From a virus, in IMG/VR virus record IMGVR_UViG_3300049825_000647, positions 1-28,928 of that record: a stretch of 28,928 nucleotides of DNA; one strand, written 5' to 3'. The stretch's first letter is position 1, and the number at the start of each line of letters is the position of its first letter. A program made the position numbers and the translations under genes. This document shows positions 28,501-28,928 of the stretch, in pieces. Below the pieces are notes generated by a model. It was not told the origin of the DNA. It searched no databases and saw only the letters and a program-made list of their open reading frames with translations.

Positions 28501-28571
28501 GCCTTAACGAGAGAAGAGCATTCGACGCAATTCTTCTTAAACGATCTGCGATAAAGGTGTCTCGTTAAGGC
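28501..28571 (+). ncRNA. Structured element with 12-bp closing stem (candidate RNA)
   Basis: GCCTTAACGAGA (28501-28512) pairs perfectly with TCTCGTTAAGGC (28560-28571). Inside, GAAGA (28513-28517) pairs with TCTTC (28532-28536) and ATT with AAT continue that inner stem after a 2-base bulge, giving a branched fold with a free stretch at 28537-28559. It lies ten bases after the 236-aa gene stop and ten bases before an intrinsic terminator. It might be a small 3' RNA, an RNA-stability element or a DNA site. No known RNA family is recognised. Confidence 0.4.
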
Positions 28572-28580
28572 CCTCCCACC

Positions 28581-28603
28581 AAGCCCGCCGTGTGCGGGCT
28601 TTT
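28581..28603 (+). terminator. Intrinsic (rho-independent) terminator
   Basis: AAGCCCGC and GCGGGCTT form a perfect 8-bp GC-rich stem with the loop CGTGT, followed by further T residues. This is a standard intrinsic terminator for the rightward unit ending with the 236-aa gene; the T-tract is short (four in total) but the stem is strong. Confidence 0.8.
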
Positions 28604-28633
28604 CCGCTGAGGCATCCCGCCTCCCCTTCCAAA

Positions 28634-28644
28634 GGAGTCTCACA
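28634..28644 (+). promoter_or_regulatory. GGAGTCTCA translation leader (copy 4)
   Basis: GGAGTCTCA plus CA precedes a GTG start at 28645. The fixed spacing to the start codon, as in the other copies, is the main argument for the GTG being the true start. Confidence 0.7.
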
Positions 28645-28928
28645 GTGGAATTCGCCGAGTTTGCAGCAGCAGTCCGACAGCGCTTTGATCAGCTCAGTGC
28701 AGCTGGCCCTCTCTTTCGCACAGCAATTAGCGGAGATGAAATATGGGAGACCTACCTCTCCTCCTTCCCTCCAGGGACAAATGCGGTCTACCGCAAACGG
28801 CGGGAGTATGACTGCTCCTGCTGCCGTCAGTTCATTCAGGCAGTGGGGAATGTCGTCTCCCTAGCTGACGGGGAAGTCCGTTCAATTTGGCAGATCGAAG
28901 TGATTGACCGAACCTTTCAGATTGTCGC
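28645..28928 (+). CDS. Partial protein with CxCC motif (runs off right edge)
   Basis: GTG at 28645 opens a frame that stays open to the window end (94 full codons). Residues about 1-30 are helical (MEFAEFAAAVRQRFDQLSAAG). The following WETYLSSFPPGTNAVYRKRREYDCSCCRQFIQAVGNVV (about 38-75) contains a DCSCC cluster that may bind metal. I have seen the pattern SFPxGTNxxYRxRxExDCxxCxxFIRxxGNVV in large phage proteins of unknown function. The C-terminus and possible catalytic parts lie outside the window. A terminator just upstream implies its own promoter or read-through. Confidence 0.7.
   Translation, partial: MEFAEFAAAVRQRFDQLSAAGPLFRTAISGDEIWETYLSSFPPGTNAVYRKRREYDCSCCRQFIQAVGNVVSLADGEVRSIWQIEVIDRTFQIV

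Noticed and set aside
28077-28643. 188-aa minus-strand frame
   Set aside because: It is antisense to the 236-aa conserved protein and crosses the terminator; best read as a shadow.

Overview
This window is part of the genome of a tailed double-stranded DNA bacteriophage (Caudoviricetes). It carries terminase subunits, a portal, a scaffold-like protein, a major capsid protein and homologues of the P22 tail-machine proteins gp4 and gp10, so a short-tailed (podovirus-like) virion that infects a Gram-negative bacterium is the best guess. No integrase, tRNA, rRNA, insertion sequence or CRISPR array was seen, and neither genome end is recognisable. One gene runs off each edge of the window.

Left arm (1-24253, all on the minus strand, so read right to left): small terminase, then a run of small genes (an unknown 89-aa protein, a Tad2/DUF2829-like protein, a basic 49-aa peptide, an Acb2-like protein, a 104-aa beta-rich protein), large terminase, portal, a GroES-like co-chaperonin, scaffold-like protein, capsid-associated proteins and major capsid protein. 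Next come a coiled-coil protein and an 828-aa repeat-rich fibre-like protein, then a glycosyltransferase, a small protein and a SAM methyltransferase. These are followed by gp4-like and gp10-like tail proteins, more fibre-like proteins, three small membrane proteins that could form a lysis cassette, and three large or helical proteins that look like ejection or internal virion proteins. Neighbours mostly overlap by ATGA or TAATG or lie within about 30 bases, so this looks like one long late operon with strong translational coupling.

Divergent control region (24254-24623): no gene. It holds a 36-bp dyad with a perfect 16-bp core, then a TTGACA box pointing right.

Right arm (24624-28928, plus strand): many small proteins, most with strong Shine-Dalgarno sequences. 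They include a SprT-like zinc metallopeptidase, a helix-turn-helix protein, a 236-aa conserved phage protein and a partial cysteine-containing protein at the edge. Four of these genes share an identical GGAGTCTCA leader exactly two bases before the start codon, and a fifth has a close variant. A roughly 400-bp low-complexity stretch with complementary ACC and TGG runs (25306-25700) and a structured element followed by a clear intrinsic terminator (28501-28603) break up this arm.

The main point of interest is the block at 22599-23531. Two proteins that resemble sponges for immune cyclic-nucleotide signals (Acb2 against CBASS, Tad2 against Thoeris) sit two genes apart inside the packaging operon, tied by TAATG overlaps to small proteins of unknown function. 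Those neighbours are natural candidates for further anti-defence factors. Calls are from reading translations and remembered family patterns; no database search was possible.
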